A stretch of 64,000 nt of DNA, taken from Clostridia bacterium. Its GTDB lineage: Bacteria; Bacillota; Clostridia; Oscillospirales; CAG-272. The DNA is taken from assembly GCA_017942005.1 (NCBI GenBank), contig JAGAVJ010000025.1:1-64000 (forward strand), in the 5' to 3' direction. Of this stretch, positions 52,355-61,357 are shown piece by piece. The translations under genes and the position numbers were made by a program. The notes under the pieces were generated by a model that saw only the letters and a list, made by a program, of their open reading frames with translations, had not been told where the DNA came from and did not search any database. Numbering within the stretch: the stretch's first letter is position 1; the number at the start of each line of letters is the position of its first letter.

Positions 52355-53962
52355 ATGCCGAAAAATGCCGCAAACCATAAGGATACCAAGCAGACGCTTG
52401 CTTTGGGCGTATTCTTTTTAACTGTTTCCAATGTATTGACCAAGCTGTGCGGAATGTTTTTAAAGGTACCGCTGACAAATGCGCTTGGCGATACGGGAAT
52501 GGCGTATTTTAATCTTGCCTATGCGGTGTACAAGTGGTTTTATATGATTTCCACAGCGGGACTGCCTGTGGCGGCAGCTGTGCTGACAGCACGGTTTGCA
52601 GGAGAGGGAGATACCCGTTGTGAAAATCTGCGCCGCGTGCGCAATGTGACGCTTGGTGCATTTTGTGCAGTCGGTATTTTTGGAAGTCTCTGCATGTTTT
52701 TTGGTGCACCGCTGTTTGCATCTTTGCAGCAGGTGGAAAATGCAGCTGCATCCATTTCGGCAATTGCACCTGCGTTGTTTTGCATCTGTATCGCAAGTGC
52801 ACTGCGCGGATGGTATCAGGGACTTGGCAGTCTGCTGCCTGCATCCATTGCACAGGTTGCAGAAGCGTGTACAAAGATGGTCTGCGGTCTGTGCTTCGGC
52901 ACCTATGCAATCTCTCGCGGCTATCCGATTTACACCGTTGCCGCTTATGCAATTTTCGGCTTGACGGCAGGCTGCCTGCTTGGCATGCTTGTGATGCTGA
53001 TTGCTCTGCCGGTCGTGCATAAAAAGCATCGCATTCCACTGACGTCGAAACAAGACAGAGCATCTGGGACGAATGCCGTCTCGTGCAGCCATTTATTGCA
53101 TCAGCTTCTGCGCATTGCCATTCCGGTTACCTTGTCGGCGTCGGTGTTGTCCCTTTGCGATATGTTGGACTCGATGATTGTGATCCGCAGACTGTGCGGC
53201 GCCGGAATGGCGGAAGATGAGGCGCTGCGTCTTTATGGCAACTATACCGCGCTTGCCGTGCCGATGTTCAACCTTCCGCCCATTCTGATTTATCCTGTTA
53301 CAACGGCGCTGATTCCCGTGATTACCGCAGCCTTTGAAAATAAAAAGGACCCCGATAAACGCAGCCGGCTGGTCACAACTTCCATCTCGGCGACCGCTTA
53401 CATCGCGCTTCCCTGTGCCGCCGGTATGTCCGTTATGGCGGAACCGCTGCTCAGACTTTTGTACCGTGACGATCTCGCAGCGACCGGAGCGCCGATGCTG
53501 AAAATTCTGTCAATTGCAACCTTTTTCTTGTCCATGCTTGCGATGACCAACGCCATTCTGCAAGCAGCCGACCATGCGCGGTATCCGGTATACAGTATTT
53601 GTGCCGGTGCTGTCGTCAAGTTGATTTCTTCCTGGGTTCTCTGCGGTCGGCCGGAGCTTGGTATTTTGGGAACACCGCTGTCTACCGTTCTGTGCTATAC
53701 GACAATGGCGCTGTGCAATCTGTATTTTGTGGTTCGTGCTACAGGGATTTCTCTTCCGCTGTTCCGGGCGCTGTGGAAACCGGCATTATGTTCCGTTTTA
53801 TGCGCATTTACTGCCAGCGCTGCGTTTGGATTATTGTACGGACGGATTTCAGAAGCCATTGCAACCCTTGGTGCGGTTGCCATCGGCGGTATAACCTATC
53901 TTGCGGCGATGATTGCGGTGCGCGGCTTCAGCCGGGATTTGGTTGCGTTTTTTAAAAAATGA
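52355..53962 (+). CDS. SpoVB/MurJ-like lipid flippase (MOP superfamily)
   Basis: 535 aa, about 14 membrane segments. Resembles SpoVB and other polysaccharide-biosynthesis flippases (TLALGVFFLTVSNVLTKLCGMFLKVPLTNALGDTGMAYFNLAY). It probably flips a lipid-linked precursor in wall, cortex or capsule synthesis. AGGGGA precedes ATG 52355; the upstream frame from 52025 is repeat sequence. Confidence 0.87.
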   Translation: MPKNAANHKDTKQTLALGVFFLTVSNVLTKLCGMFLKVPLTNALGDTGMAYFNLAYAVYKWFYMISTAGLPVAAAVLTARFAGEGDTRCENLRRVRNVTLGAFCAVGIFGSLCMFFGAPLFASLQQVENAAASISAIAPALFCICIASALRGWYQGLGSLLPASIAQVAEACTKMVCGLCFGTYAISRGYPIYTVAAYAIFGLTAGCLLGMLVMLIALPVVHKKHRIPLTSKQDRASGTNAVSCSHLLHQLLRIAIPVTLSASVLSLCDMLDSMIVIRRLCGAGMAEDEALRLYGNYTALAVPMFNLPPILIYPVTTALIPVITAAFENKKDPDKRSRLVTTSISATAYIALPCAAGMSVMAEPLLRLLYRDDLAATGAPMLKILSIATFFLSMLAMTNAILQAADHARYPVYSICAGAVVKLISSWVLCGRPELGILGTPLSTVLCYTTMALCNLYFVVRATGISLPLFRALWKPALCSVLCAFTASAAFGLLYGRISEAIATLGAVAIGGITYLAAMIAVRGFSRDLVAFFKK

Positions 53963-54120
53963 TGGGAATTACCAGCGGACTCTTAAAACAACGTAAGTTC
54001 AATAAAATTCTCGGAGAAAACTTTATACGGGAATATTCAACAAAATTGTTATGAATTATTTGTTCGATTTATACAATATTTTATGGGTTCATACGTTTGA
54101 AAGTTTTTGCGGAGGAGTTT

Positions 54121-54152
54121 GAGGAGGTGCTTTTTTCAAAAAGCATCTCCTC
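54121..54152. terminator. GAGGAGGTGC terminator (family C)
   Basis: GAGGAGGTGCTTTTT/AAAAGCATCTCCTC, between convergent genes. Sequence from 54088 on matches 59727-59795 over about 70 nt. Confidence 0.85.
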
Positions 54153-54208
54153 ATCGAACTCACGTTAAATACTGTACACATCTCTGTTTGTTTTGCGGTA
54201 TATCGCCG

Positions 54209-55177
54209 TCAAGTCGTGTGCTGACGGAGGTTTTGATTGATAACAGACCCTCTTTCAATCATATATGGCATCAGCTTAATGTGTTCTACCTTCGGCTGTT
54301 TTTCTTTCAGATTGCGGATAAGCAGGTCGACTGCATGTCCTGCAATCTCCTCATAATTGTGTGCCACGGCCGTGATATCAAACATTTGCACCCACTTGAC
54401 ATCGTCGTAAGCAATAAAACTGACATCATCCGGAATTTTCATACCGCATTTTTTTAATGCCAGCCATGCTTGCTCTGCATGAAGAGCGATCCCCAATACC
54501 GCAGTCGGATGCAGGCGGCAGATTTGTTTTGCGATATCATCTACAGAGCTGTATGGCTTTAAGATATATTCACAATCGGCAGAGAGTCCGTTTTCGCTGT
54601 ATGCTTCCTTGTAAATATCATAATTGGGCGCTTCACTTACGTACAGAATCTTTTGATGACCGTTTTTTAATAGATAATCCAGCGCATTTTTTACGCCTTG
54701 TTTATCATCCATGTACACACAGTCCAGAAAATCGTAATGCCCACCGAATAATTGAATCAAATAAATTTTTTGTCCGATTTCGGCGATTTTCTGTGAATCC
54801 ACTGCGCCGGTCGGTACCATGATCAATGCATCCACTTGAGAGGCGAGCATCACGCTCAGCGCCTCATCCTCCGTTTGAACTCCATCCTGTACAAAACTGA
54901 TGAGCATCCGATACCCATATTTTTTCAGTTCAATTTCAATATATTTTAAGATGTCGATGTAAAACAGGTTATCAACAGATGGAATGATAAATCCGATGGT
55001 GTTTGTTTGATTTCTTTTTAAGCCGCGTGCAATTAAATTGGGAGAATATTGATATTCCTTTGCTGCATTTAAGATTTTTTGCCGCGTTTCTTCCTTCATG
55101 ACCGAATTTGTGTCAAACGCACGTGAGATTGTTGCTGTGGATACGCTGCATTTATGCGCCAATTCTTTAATCGTCAA
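54209..55177 (-). CDS. LacI-family transcriptional regulator
   Basis: 322 aa from a TTG start with AAGGAG nine bases upstream; an upstream frame to 55393 lacks support. HTH LTIKELAHKCSVSTATISRAFDTNS, then a periplasmic-binding-like effector domain. It is divergent from the sugar-binding lipoprotein gene and likely binds the palindrome at 55451-55466. Confidence 0.9.
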   Translation of the reverse strand: MTIKELAHKCSVSTATISRAFDTNSVMKEETRQKILNAAKEYQYSPNLIARGLKRNQTNTIGFIIPSVDNLFYIDILKYIEIELKKYGYRMLISFVQDGVQTEDEALSVMLASQVDALIMVPTGAVDSQKIAEIGQKIYLIQLFGGHYDFLDCVYMDDKQGVKNALDYLLKNGHQKILYVSEAPNYDIYKEAYSENGLSADCEYILKPYSSVDDIAKQICRLHPTAVLGIALHAEQAWLALKKCGMKIPDDVSFIAYDDVKWVQMFDITAVAHNYEEIAGHAVDLLIRNLKEKQPKVEHIKLMPYMIERGSVINQNLRQHTT

Positions 55178-55417
55178 TTCATAAATCTCCTTATCGATTG
55201 TGTATTTTATAACGAAAAGCAAGATGTCCTCCTCCCGCCCTCTGTAAGCGGTCGGAGACATCTTCGTTTTTTGTGGAAGTGTATAGTTCTGTAGAAGCGA
55301 TATGCTTCCACAGATGCTGTAATCCTCCTTTGAAAACGTTGAATGCCAGCACAAAGTACCGACACCGTATGCCTTATGAAATAAGTATATCATAAAAAAT
55401 TATTTTTTTCAAGATGC

Positions 55418-55446
55418 TTGACATTAAATTCTATTTGTGCTATAAT
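55418..55446 (+). promoter_or_regulatory. Consensus promoter of the lipoprotein gene
   Basis: TTGACA (55418-55423), 17-bp spacer, TATAAT (55441-55446), a perfect sigma-A match. Confidence 0.92.
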
Positions 55447-55450
55447 ATCA

Positions 55451-55466
55451 ATGTAAACGTTTACAT
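55451..55466. promoter_or_regulatory. LacI-family operator or cre site
   Basis: ATGTAAACGTTTACAT, a perfect 16-bp palindrome over the predicted start site. It fits the local LacI-type repressor and also the CcpA cre consensus TGWAANCGNTNWCA. Confidence 0.8.
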
Positions 55467-55564
55467 TTATATCGGCGCTTGTAAAAGTAAGTGAATTCTA
55501 CCGCCTATAGGGGCGGGAGATATCTTGCTTTTCATTATATTGATGGTTAAGGAGGTTTTGAAAA

Positions 55565-57007
55565 ATGAAACAAAATTCGATATTGTTAATTTTTTGTACG
55601 CTGCTGATGTCTCTGGCTTCGTGTCAGTCGAGTTCTTCGGAAAATCCTTCGGACATAAGTTCTACAGATACAAAATCCATTTCGGAAGAAACGACTGCAC
55701 AGGCTTATCAGCTGCCGGATGCCGATTATGACGGCTATACGTTTAAAATGTTGGCACGTGATAATCAATGGGATCGTATGGAGGTGGATTTCGATGAACC
55801 GCAGGCGGATGTGATTTATGACGCTGTATATCAGAGAAATTTAGCCGTAGAAGAAAAATACAATGTGACCGTGGAAGGCGTTTTGCTTGGAGATGATATG
55901 TATACCCCGGTGAAACAGTCTGTAATGGCGGATACGCATGAATATGATATGGTATTTGCACCGCTTTCTGCTGCTGCAAGTATGGGCAGAGATGGACTTC
56001 TCTACAATTATAATGAGATTCAATCCATTGATCTGTCAAATCCATGGTGGGACAAAAATATTGTAAATGACCTGCAAATCAATGACAAAATGTATTTTAT
56101 GACTGGTGACATCGGGGTACGCAGCAAAGACAATATTTGGATTATTTTGTTTAATAACCCGATTCATCAAGAACTGGATCTTGAAAATCTGTACGATCTG
56201 GTGAAAAATGGAACATGGACGATTGATAAATTTCATGAACTTGCAATACAGGCTGTAAAAGATACCGATGGAAATGGGCAGTTTGATGATCAGGACCGAT
56301 ATGGTTTAATTACGACCGGTGAAGGCGGGAAAAATTTCTACTATGCATCCGGAGAACGGATCATAGACAATAATAACGGAGAAATGACGCTTGTTGCGAA
56401 CAATGAACGCGCACAGGCGATTATTGAAAAGACGGTAAGATTGTTTACAGAGAGCAATATTGTATACGATCCTCCAACATGGCAGGATGCGGAAAGAATG
56501 TTTGCTGAAAACAAAGGTTTATTTTACAGCGAGATTGTAACGCATATCATCAATCTGCGCGATATGAAAGCGGATTTTGGAATACTTCCTACACCGAAAC
56601 TCTCTGAAGAGCAGGAAGCGTATTATACGCACTGTGCGACAAATGGTACAGCAGCTTGCCTGCCGATCAGTTCCCCCGATATCGAACGCTGTGGAACGAT
56701 TGTTGAAGCCTTGGGATATTACGGTATGGAGTATCTTACTCCGGCGTTTGAAGAGGAAGCCCTTGCTGCAAAATATTCCCGTGATCAGGAATCTGCGGAA
56801 ATGCTGGATATTATTTGGGACAGTGTGCGTTATGATGTCGGATATATTTATAATATTGCGGGTATGAGCGATATTGCGACCGCAATGGTGAATCAAAAAT
56901 CTACAGATTTACAGTCGTTTGTGGAAAAGAGAAGAGCGGCGGCAGAGAAGGCAATTGAAAAACTTTCTGAAAACTTCTCTATTGATCAGACCGGCGCCAA
57001 TTCTTAA
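55565..57007 (+). CDS. Extracellular sugar-binding lipoprotein of an ABC transporter
   Basis: 480 aa. Signal peptide with lipobox SLASC (Cys near 20). The mature part begins with a Ser-rich linker and has the bilobed solute-binding fold (YNVTVEGVLLG, MVFAPLSAAASMGRDGLLYNYN, GILPTPKLSEEQEAYY). No permease or ATPase genes adjoin, so it must share a transporter encoded elsewhere. Strong ribosome site TAAGGAGG; controlled by the consensus promoter and operator. Confidence 0.88.
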   Translation: MKQNSILLIFCTLLMSLASCQSSSSENPSDISSTDTKSISEETTAQAYQLPDADYDGYTFKMLARDNQWDRMEVDFDEPQADVIYDAVYQRNLAVEEKYNVTVEGVLLGDDMYTPVKQSVMADTHEYDMVFAPLSAAASMGRDGLLYNYNEIQSIDLSNPWWDKNIVNDLQINDKMYFMTGDIGVRSKDNIWIILFNNPIHQELDLENLYDLVKNGTWTIDKFHELAIQAVKDTDGNGQFDDQDRYGLITTGEGGKNFYYASGERIIDNNNGEMTLVANNERAQAIIEKTVRLFTESNIVYDPPTWQDAERMFAENKGLFYSEIVTHIINLRDMKADFGILPTPKLSEEQEAYYTHCATNGTAACLPISSPDIERCGTIVEALGYYGMEYLTPAFEEEALAAKYSRDQESAEMLDIIWDSVRYDVGYIYNIAGMSDIATAMVNQKSTDLQSFVEKRRAAAEKAIEKLSENFSIDQTGANS

Positions 57008-57029
57008 ATTCTATATAATATAATTACGA

Positions 57030-57120
57030 CCGGATATCCTCAGTCTCTAATAGGCGGCGGAAGACATCCTGATCACGTACCGGTTGTTTGCTAAAATGAC
57101 GGGACGATGTCCCTTATTCA
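57030..57120 (+). repeat. Interspersed repeat family D, partial copy
   Basis: AATAGGCGGCGGAAGACATCC and AAATGACGGGACGATGTCCC correspond to blocks of the copy at 26585-26735 in the same orientation, with the middle lost. Confidence 0.6.
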
Positions 57121-57138
57121 ATACAAAGGAGAGTTTTT

Positions 57139-58722
57139 ATGTTATTGAGTCCAGTGTATCATCGTGAAAATAAAAAAGCATGGGAAAATTATGTTATTTT
57201 TGAAGACGGATATCTTTATGCATTTTTCGGCACAGGAAAAAAGACGGATGACAATCCGTATATGAGTGCGATTGGGCTTGACGTATATCGGTCACGCGAC
57301 GGCATCCATTTTGAACAAATCAGCGAGTACACGAATCCGATTCCAGGCGCGCACGCCGGATTTTGTGTAAAGAAAATCGGCGATTATTTTTATTATTATC
57401 CCACCTGTTCCAATGAGGAGAAGGGGGTACACTTTAAAATTTACCGTACCAAAAATTTTAAGGACTGGGAACACTTAGGAGACGAATACGATGTCGTGCC
57501 GGATCGCCGTTTTTATCATGACCGTTGGGATGAAATGGTGATTCTTGAAGATACGGACAACGACGGCAGAGCGGTTTATTATGGGTATATCACCTCTGAA
57601 CCAAGAGATGATATCAGCGCTCCTGGACCGGGCATGCTCAAAAGCGAAGATGGTATTCATTGGGAGGTTCTTCCGCCTGCAAAAGTGGAATGGGGTGAGG
57701 TTCCATCCCAGCATATGGAAGTAAATTTTGTTGAAAAAATCGGTGAGAAATATTATTTATCCATGTCGGGAAGACTGTACCTTGACAGTTACGGATATTC
57801 TTTGTACACGTTTGTAGGAGACAATCCATTTGGACCGTTTTATCCGGATTTGGAAAAATTCCGTCTGTGCGGAACCAGTAGACGCGACATCACATGGCTG
57901 AATCACAGCGTTCATACGCCGTGGGGTCTGCTTTCCGCTCTTTGGCTGAGTCACGATGAAAACCCGGATATTCCCTCAGGATCATTTGCAATTTCTACAT
58001 TGAAGAGAATTTTGTGTGAAAACGGTCATCTGAGATTGGGATACTGGGATCAAAATGATTCGTTATTTGACTTATCCCGTCCTTTGAATTTAAACCTTGC
58101 CGCAGCTTATCCGAGTGAGACATTAAAAAATGAACGTGACAGTGTGGTGTTTGACGAAAACGGCGTTATCAAAATTTCCGCATCGCGTGACGGCGTTATT
58201 TTACTCAGCGATAGCGTGTTTGATAAAGACAAGGGCATCATGTTGACAGGCACACTGAAATGCAGAGAAAATCGGGGACACATCGCTTCGCATCAACACG
58301 CTGCTGGAATGGGCTTTTATTTGGAAGAGGAACCCGGAAAGGGCGTTATGATTTATGCGGATACGCTGGGAGTTACGCGTACCGGTACGCTCAGGTACGC
58401 AGATCAAGCGATAACCGACTTTGATATTTACCGATATTCTGGGTATGGTCTTGTCAGAGGGCGTTCCGGTGGTCTGCGCGGTACCGTTGATTTTCGTTTT
58501 GAGGATACTGTTGGTCCGTTTGGCCATGCATCCTATGCCGGAATACGTCATAATGTACAGCATTCCTTTAAACTGATTGCACGAATGGATTATTTTGAAT
58601 TGTACATCGATGATTTGTACGTACAAACGTATCTTGTTCCGGATACGGTCACAGGACGGATTGGCGTATGTATGTTTGACGGCACAGGCGAGATCGAGAT
58701 CAAAGGATATCACTTTTTATAA
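57139..58722 (+). CDS. Five-bladed beta-propeller glycosidase-like protein (GH43/GH32-like)
   Basis: 527 aa, no signal peptide, so cytoplasmic. Propeller repeats are visible as YVIFEDGYLYAFFGTG, DGIHFEQISEY, KNFKDWEHLGDEY, DGIHWEVLPP. The C-terminal half (about 330-527) is a beta-sandwich like those in GH32/GH43 proteins. It follows the sugar-binding lipoprotein and likely cuts the imported glycan. The catalytic acids cannot be assigned with confidence. Confidence 0.75.
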   Translation: MLLSPVYHRENKKAWENYVIFEDGYLYAFFGTGKKTDDNPYMSAIGLDVYRSRDGIHFEQISEYTNPIPGAHAGFCVKKIGDYFYYYPTCSNEEKGVHFKIYRTKNFKDWEHLGDEYDVVPDRRFYHDRWDEMVILEDTDNDGRAVYYGYITSEPRDDISAPGPGMLKSEDGIHWEVLPPAKVEWGEVPSQHMEVNFVEKIGEKYYLSMSGRLYLDSYGYSLYTFVGDNPFGPFYPDLEKFRLCGTSRRDITWLNHSVHTPWGLLSALWLSHDENPDIPSGSFAISTLKRILCENGHLRLGYWDQNDSLFDLSRPLNLNLAAAYPSETLKNERDSVVFDENGVIKISASRDGVILLSDSVFDKDKGIMLTGTLKCRENRGHIASHQHAAGMGFYLEEEPGKGVMIYADTLGVTRTGTLRYADQAITDFDIYRYSGYGLVRGRSGGLRGTVDFRFEDTVGPFGHASYAGIRHNVQHSFKLIARMDYFELYIDDLYVQTYLVPDTVTGRIGVCMFDGTGEIEIKGYHFL

Positions 58723-58808
58723 GGAATGGTTCTTTTGCTTTGATGCAGAGCAGCTGCTTAAAAAACAATACCGAACGACACAAAAAATAAAAAATATATA
58801 AAAAACTA

Positions 58809-58837
58809 TTGACAAAATAAAAAGGCTGTGGTATAAT
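58809..58837 (+). promoter_or_regulatory. Promoter of tRNA-Gln
   Basis: TTGACA (58809-58814), 17-bp spacer, TATAAT (58832-58837), about 38 nt before the tRNA. Confidence 0.88.
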
Positions 58838-58874
58838 AATAGTGTTCTAAAGGAAATGTATGGAACATAAAAAT

Positions 58875-58948
58875 TGGGATATTGTGTAAAGGTAGCACAG
58901 CAGACTCTGACTCTGTATGTTGGGGTTCGAATCCCTATATCCCAGCCA
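58875..58948 (+). tRNA. tRNA-Gln (anticodon CTG)
   Basis: Folds as a cloverleaf: acceptor TGGGATA/TATCCCA, D-stem GTG/CAC, anticodon stem GCAGA/TCTGT with loop CTCTGAC (anticodon CTG), T-arm TGGGG-TTCGAAT-CCCTA, discriminator G and encoded CCA. A single gene. Confidence 0.93.
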
Positions 58949-58949
58949 T

Positions 58950-58984
58950 AAATAAACAGCTGAGTTTATCTTAGCTGTTTATTT
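58950..58984 (+). terminator. Terminator of tRNA-Gln
   Basis: AAATAAACAGCT/AGCTGTTTATTT stem with 11-nt loop, just after CCA. Confidence 0.8.
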
Positions 58985-59007
58985 TATATATGGAAAAAAT
59001 AGTTGTA

Positions 59008-59106
59008 GGGATTTGAACGGGTGCGGAATGAATGATCTGCCAGTGGCAGATCAGAACGCACCCTGACCGAGCCCGCAGGCGAGAACGAATCCCTATATCC
59101 CAGCCA
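59008..59106 (+). repeat. Cruciform element carrying a copy of the tRNA-Gln 3' end
   Basis: Nested inverted repeats: AGGGATT/AATCCCT outside, GGGTGCG/CGCACCC in the middle, GATCTGCC/GGCAGATC inside. Its right end (59086-59106) repeats the last 21 bases of the tRNA including CCA. It ends by a terminator-like stem at 59107-59156. Confidence 0.8.
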
Positions 59107-59229
59107 AAGCAGCTCTGATTTGAATCGAATGTGATTCCGGTTAGAGTTGTTTTTTTATTCATGCAGAGGTTTATTTCATATAACGCTCAAGATTATATAT
59201 AATATAAAGGTAAGAAACGGGACATTAAT

Positions 59230-59664
59230 ATGGAATTTATTGCGTAAAAATTTGAGGAACTGACACCGGCAGAGGTATATGAACTATTAAAAGCCAGATC
59301 AATTATTTTTCAGTTGGAACAAAAGATTCAATATCTGGACATGGATGACGTGGATTACCGCAGCGTTCATTGCTTTTTGTGGGATAACGGACATGTGACG
59401 GCATATTTGCGTGCCTATCCAGTGGAAGAAAATACCGTAAAGGTTGGTCGGGTATTGACATTAAACCACGGAAACGGCACAGGAAGGGAATTGATGCAAA
59501 GGAGCATTCCGGCAATCATACGGATGATGCATTGTAAGAAAATCTGCATGGATGCACAGAAGTATGCGGTTGGATTTTATGAAAAGTTTGGATTTATCAC
59601 CGTATCGGATGATTTTTTAGAAGAAGGTATTGTGCATGCCGCAATGGAATTGTCGGTAGAATGA
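59230..59664 (+). pseudogene. GNAT (ElaA-like) acetyltransferase gene with early stop
   Basis: The frame begins MEFIA at 59230, then TAA at 59245, and continues KFEELTPAEVYELLKARSIIFQLEQ..., an ElaA-type N-terminus, to the end at 59664. It retains the acetyl-CoA loop as GNGTGRELMQRSIP and the C-terminal AVGFYEKFGF. One base change (AAA to TAA, inferred) breaks it at codon 6. A shorter product could start at ATG 59341 or from 59314, but would lack the N-terminal strand. Confidence 0.8.
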
Positions 59665-59750
59665 GACGAAAAACAGGACTGCTATAAATCAAAACGTTAG
59701 CTCGTTTTGCATAATATTTTGTTCGTTTAAAAGTTTTTGCGGTGGAGTTT

Positions 59751-59782
59751 GAGGAGGTGCTTTTTTCAAAAAGCACCTCCTC
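59751..59782. terminator. GAGGAGGTGC terminator (family C), second copy
   Basis: GAGGAGGTGCTTTTT/AAAAGCACCTCCTC; perfect here where the 54121 copy has a mismatch. It separates convergent genes. Confidence 0.85.
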
Positions 59783-59828
59783 ATTGAACTTATATTTTTA
59801 AATAAGTCTGTGTTTGACGAATAGGGAT

Positions 59829-61313
59829 TCAATCTTCTATGATGATTTCTGTATCGTGGAGCAGCGCCATATTGTCGCAGAGAATCGGTTTTTTGCCGCT
59901 GACTGCATGGAAGCCGCGAATGGTAATTGTTTTGGGGCGTTTGAGTGGATACGGTTCTGTATGCGTCAGACGGTTTTCTTCTGTGACATCGGCGTCAAAA
60001 TTGGAGAAAATGCGGACACCGCTAAAATGACGCGGCACATTGGTATCTACGACGGTAATATTTTCCAATACGATATTGGTCGGGAGCGCACATGGATATC
60101 CGAAATCGTGCTGACCGTTGTTATTTGCGCTTAAAAGAACAGGATTTACGCAAAAACCGGGTGTGGGAATCCATGTGATATTCCGCAGCGTCAGGTTTCC
60201 GTGCCATGTACAGCCATAGTCATATCGGAACCCAACAACGCTGCTGCCGTAGCAAGTGACATTTTCCATCAGCATTTCGCCAAATCCAATCGTATTGGTT
60301 CCCATCCATCCCATGACAGAGTTGCGGATGGTGTAATCTCTCACGCCGCAGTGTGCATCGGAACGGGAAAGAATGCAATGATCAAATAAAATTTGCTTGC
60401 AGTAATTGGAGCCGAAAACGCCCCACAGGTCCCGGTTGCAGATATCGTCCTGCCGGCAGCCGAGAAACTGAATATCGATCACACCGCCGCAGCAGATATC
60501 ATATGATCCCATTTTTACAGGAACGCCTGCGGAACCGATAGTTTCATAAATTTTATGTCCTGTCACATGGCAATCCTTCAGCGCAGCATGCGCGCAGTTA
60601 TCAAAGAGAAAGAATCCGGCATACGGTGCGCCGTGGTCGGTTTCGCCTGTGACGGTATGGTACACATTTTCAACGGTAACATTGGAACGGGTTACATGAA
60701 TGCCGCGTGCATAATAGGTATAACGGGATTCTGCCCTGTTTGCAATGGTGGTAAAATGACCGCCGCGAATGACAAGCGGTTCTTCATCAATCGGAACTGC
60801 TTCCACAGTTGTAATGCGTGTATAATTCCAGTTGATGCCGGAAAGAATCCTGCCGTCACGGGTTAAAATAAAGCTGTCCTGCTGTGGAGAGCCGGAGTCC
60901 TGATTTGCGCCAAGCCGGATATACTGCATCTGCTCATCGCTGGTAACAGTGACATACATATCGTGTTCCAGCCTGATTCCAAGCGCTTCCAGGTCCAGTT
61001 TGGTTTGTCCCTCATGCAGCGGCGGAATGGGGAGGGTGCCCCATGCATTGCGCGGCGGTACAACAAAGCAGCTGACGTTCCAATTTTCGACATCGATGTC
61101 ATTAATGATAAATTTCGAGGTGTTCCAGTCTGTGTCTGTCATAATAACCGCCGGGGATGCAGCGGGACCGATATAATACGTTGCATCAGGGTTTGTTTTG
61201 ACCGGCAGATTGTGCGCGTTGGCGTATTCATGTGCACGGACGATTGCAGCGGTATCGTCGGTTTTTCCGTCTCCGACCGCACCGAAAGCTTCATAGGTTA
61301 CAAAATCATTCAT
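59829..61313 (-). CDS. Right-handed beta-helix protein (pectate-lyase-3/GH28-like)
   Basis: 494 aa, no signal peptide. The N-terminus DFVTYEAFGAVGDGKTDDTAAIVRAHEYA is the classic pectate-lyase-3/GH28 start; parallel-coil repeats follow (VTVENVYHTVTGETDHGAPYAGFFL, LMENVTCYGSSVVGFRYDYG). Probably a polysaccharide lyase or hydrolase. ATG 61313 is 14 nt after the hairpin of a bridged leader; 61319 is in frame. Confidence 0.82.
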   Translation of the reverse strand: MNDFVTYEAFGAVGDGKTDDTAAIVRAHEYANAHNLPVKTNPDATYYIGPAASPAVIMTDTDWNTSKFIINDIDVENWNVSCFVVPPRNAWGTLPIPPLHEGQTKLDLEALGIRLEHDMYVTVTSDEQMQYIRLGANQDSGSPQQDSFILTRDGRILSGINWNYTRITTVEAVPIDEEPLVIRGGHFTTIANRAESRYTYYARGIHVTRSNVTVENVYHTVTGETDHGAPYAGFFLFDNCAHAALKDCHVTGHKIYETIGSAGVPVKMGSYDICCGGVIDIQFLGCRQDDICNRDLWGVFGSNYCKQILFDHCILSRSDAHCGVRDYTIRNSVMGWMGTNTIGFGEMLMENVTCYGSSVVGFRYDYGCTWHGNLTLRNITWIPTPGFCVNPVLLSANNNGQHDFGYPCALPTNIVLENITVVDTNVPRHFSGVRIFSNFDADVTEENRLTHTEPYPLKRPKTITIRGFHAVSGKKPILCDNMALLHDTEIIIED

Positions 61314-61357
61314 ATACATAGGTCATGGCTTTTGCTCAAGCAAAAGCATCCTTTCCT
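61314..61357 (-). promoter_or_regulatory. Hairpin-bridged ribosome binding site of the beta-helix gene
   Basis: Minus strand: AGGAAAGGA (61357-61349), perfect 8-bp stem GCTTTTGC/GCAAAAGC (61347-61328), then CATGACCTATGTAT (14 nt) and ATG. Confidence 0.7.

Larger units (their letters stand above)
55178..55564. other. Divergent regulatory region between the LacI-type and lipoprotein genes
   Basis: Holds family D blocks at 55219-55265 (AAGCAAGATGTCCTCCTCCC) and 55509-55533 (GGCGGGAGATATCTTGCTTTT), which are inverted repeats of each other. Between them lie the promoter (55418-55446), the operator and a hairpin CTGTGGAAGCATA-like stem near 55273-55315. No gene. Confidence 0.7.

Noticed and set aside
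55178..55393. N-terminal extension of the LacI-type regulator
   Set aside because: The HTH must be near the N-terminus in this family, and AAGGAG precedes the TTG at 55177.
58928..59106. Second tRNA-Gln gene
   Set aside because: Only the 3' end is repeated; no acceptor, D or anticodon arm is present.
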